From Planctomycetota bacterium (GTDB taxonomy: Bacteria; Planctomycetota; Brocadiia; SM23-32), in assembly GCA_018334735.1 (NCBI GenBank), contig JAGXLK010000131.1, forward strand, positions 1-6,623: 6,623 bases of DNA, read 5' to 3'. The position numbers and the translations under genes were made by a program. Position 1 is the first letter of the stretch, and each line of letters opens with the position of its first letter. The notes below the pieces were generated by a model that saw only the letters and a list, made by a program, of their open reading frames with translations, did not search any database and had not been told where the DNA came from. Of this stretch, positions 5,498-6,623 are shown piece after piece.

Positions 5498-6623
5498 ATG
5501 AAAACGAACTTCCGTTGCAGTTGTCGCGTTTCTGGACTCCTTCTGTTTGTCCTCGTCGCCGTCACTGCCCATGCCGGAAAACACAAGCTCAATTACATGG
5601 ATCGGTTCAGCGAGAAAGAGCGCCAGACCGAACCCCATGTGAAAAGTTCAACTTACGAATTGCCGCAGGACTTTGTGGACGGACAATGGGAAGGGATTAT
5701 CGCGGCGAGCGACGACAACACGTATTTCAGCGTCTCGAGTCATTCGCCCCATCACAACGCGCAGTTCTACCGTTTTCTGCCCGAAGAAGATCGCGTGGAA
5801 CATCTCATCAATGTGGCCAGGTGGTGCGGACAGAGCGATGCGCCGGGAAAATGGAACGCGCAGGGAAAAATCCACTCGACGATCTACGAGCACGAAAAGA
5901 AACTCTACATGTCATCCTGCGCGGCACATCGCACGCCGGATCGACCCTATCCGGGCGGCCATTTTCTGCGCTACCACCTGGAGACGGCGAGGTTCGAGGA
6001 TCTCGGCGTTGATCCCACAAAAGAGGGGTGCGGTCTCCTGACGATGCTCTTTGAACCAAAATACAAACGCATGTATGCCAACCACCCAAAGCTGCGCTAC
6101 CTCGATCTGAAAACAGGAAAACATGTCACCATCGGGAAACTCAACGAGGGATACCAATGTCGTGTGCTGATTGCCGACAAATACGGAAACGTGTATGGTT
6201 CCCGGATCAACGGAGAGCTCTGGAAATATAATCCCCGCACTGACGAGATTAATACCCTCGAGGCACGGGTGCCGTCCGATCCAAATCTCGAGACTAAACC
6301 AAACAAAAAGGGGACCGGACAATGGATCAACATTGTCAAAGATCCCGAATCAGACTGGTATTACAGCGTGCGGCGTGGCGACGAATACCTGTTCCGGTTC
6401 AAACCTCCGGAAAAACCGAACGGTCTGAAAGGTAAGACCGAAGGACTGGCCCCCTTCGGATTCCGCCCCGAAAAAGCCGACCGCGGGTCGCTGGCCCTGT
6501 GTCTGCGTGGACGGACGCTCTGGTATTGCTCGTATCCCATCTGGCGAAAACAGGCGCACCTGATGAGCTACCATATCCCGTCGGGGAAAGTCACGAACCA
6601 CGGCAAAATCATCTGCGAAAAAG
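5498..6623 (+). CDS. Secreted propeller-like protein, function unknown, cut by window end
   Basis: An ATG at 5498 opens a frame that stays open for 375 codons to the window end, so the C-terminus is missing. AAGGA (5485-5489), inside the end of the hydrolase gene, lies 8 bases upstream, and only one base separates the two genes. Residues 1-26 form a signal peptide (core SGLLLFVLVAVTAHA, likely cut after AHA). The mature part contains at least six similar strands of the type '(F/L)xxYxxxTgxxxxLG': FYRFLPEEDRVEHL (90), FLRYHLETARFEDLG (156), LRYLDLKTGKHVTIG (199), LWKYNPRTDEINTLE (241), LFRFKPPEKPNG (298) and LMSYHIPSGKVTNHG (355). Spacing of roughly 42-66 residues suggests a beta-propeller. 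GKIHSTIYEHEKKLYMSS followed by YPGGHFLRY recalls conserved propeller-like proteins of planctomycete-type bacteria (from memory). No catalytic motif is recognised. With an exported hydrolase as partner, a glycan-binding or glycan-cleaving role is the natural guess, but unproven. Confidence 0.85.
   Translation, partial: MKTNFRCSCRVSGLLLFVLVAVTAHAGKHKLNYMDRFSEKERQTEPHVKSSTYELPQDFVDGQWEGIIAASDDNTYFSVSSHSPHHNAQFYRFLPEEDRVEHLINVARWCGQSDAPGKWNAQGKIHSTIYEHEKKLYMSSCAAHRTPDRPYPGGHFLRYHLETARFEDLGVDPTKEGCGLLTMLFEPKYKRMYANHPKLRYLDLKTGKHVTIGKLNEGYQCRVLIADKYGNVYGSRINGELWKYNPRTDEINTLEARVPSDPNLETKPNKKGTGQWINIVKDPESDWYYSVRRGDEYLFRFKPPEKPNGLKGKTEGLAPFGFRPEKADRGSLALCLRGRTLWYCSYPIWRKQAHLMSYHIPSGKVTNHGKIICEK

Overview
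The window looks like chromosome from a free-living, polysaccharide-degrading Gram-negative bacterium. It carries a sulfatase tail, a secreted clan GH-A-like glycoside hydrolase, a secreted propeller-like protein, and a TldD/PmbA peptidase pair. Start sites have clear Shine-Dalgarno sequences, and GC content is moderate to high. Abundant sulfatases beside exported hydrolases are typical of the PVC group (Planctomycetota, Kiritimatiellota, Lentisphaerota, Verrucomicrobiota). That placement is inferred from gene content only; no phylogenetic marker is present.

Layout: (1) 2-568, plus strand, is the C-terminal 188 residues of a sulfatase that begins upstream of the window. (2) 569-1383 is an 815-bp region with no convincing gene, lying between convergent transcription units. 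It holds a cluster of GC-rich hairpins, a pseudoknot-like arrangement, a 164-bp element bounded by 17-bp inverted repeats (MITE-like), and an 18-bp-arm hairpin just past the pmbA stop. (3) 1384-2697 and 2748-4109, minus strand, form a two-gene operon in the order tldD then pmbA (tldE), encoding a zinc peptidase and its non-catalytic partner. (4) 4110-4374 is a divergent promoter region with a 13-bp inverted repeat whose arms lie about 115 bp apart. (5) 4375-5496, plus strand, encodes a signal-peptide-bearing TIM-barrel hydrolase. One base after its stop, 5498 to the end of the window encodes a second signal-peptide-bearing protein with repeated propeller-like strands; this gene is cut by the window edge.

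How they may work together: the hydrolase and propeller genes are almost certainly co-transcribed and both products are exported. A joint role in binding and cutting an extracellular or periplasmic glycan is likely, and the nearby sulfatase fits a sulfated-glycan lifestyle, though its membership in the same regulon is not shown. TldD/PmbA is a cytoplasmic heterodimeric peptidase whose known substrates are modified or unfolded peptides. No RiPP precursor or modification enzyme is visible here.

No wholly new system can be demonstrated. The least explained parts are the structured convergent intergenic region, the divergent-promoter dyad, and the hydrolase/propeller pair of unknown substrate.
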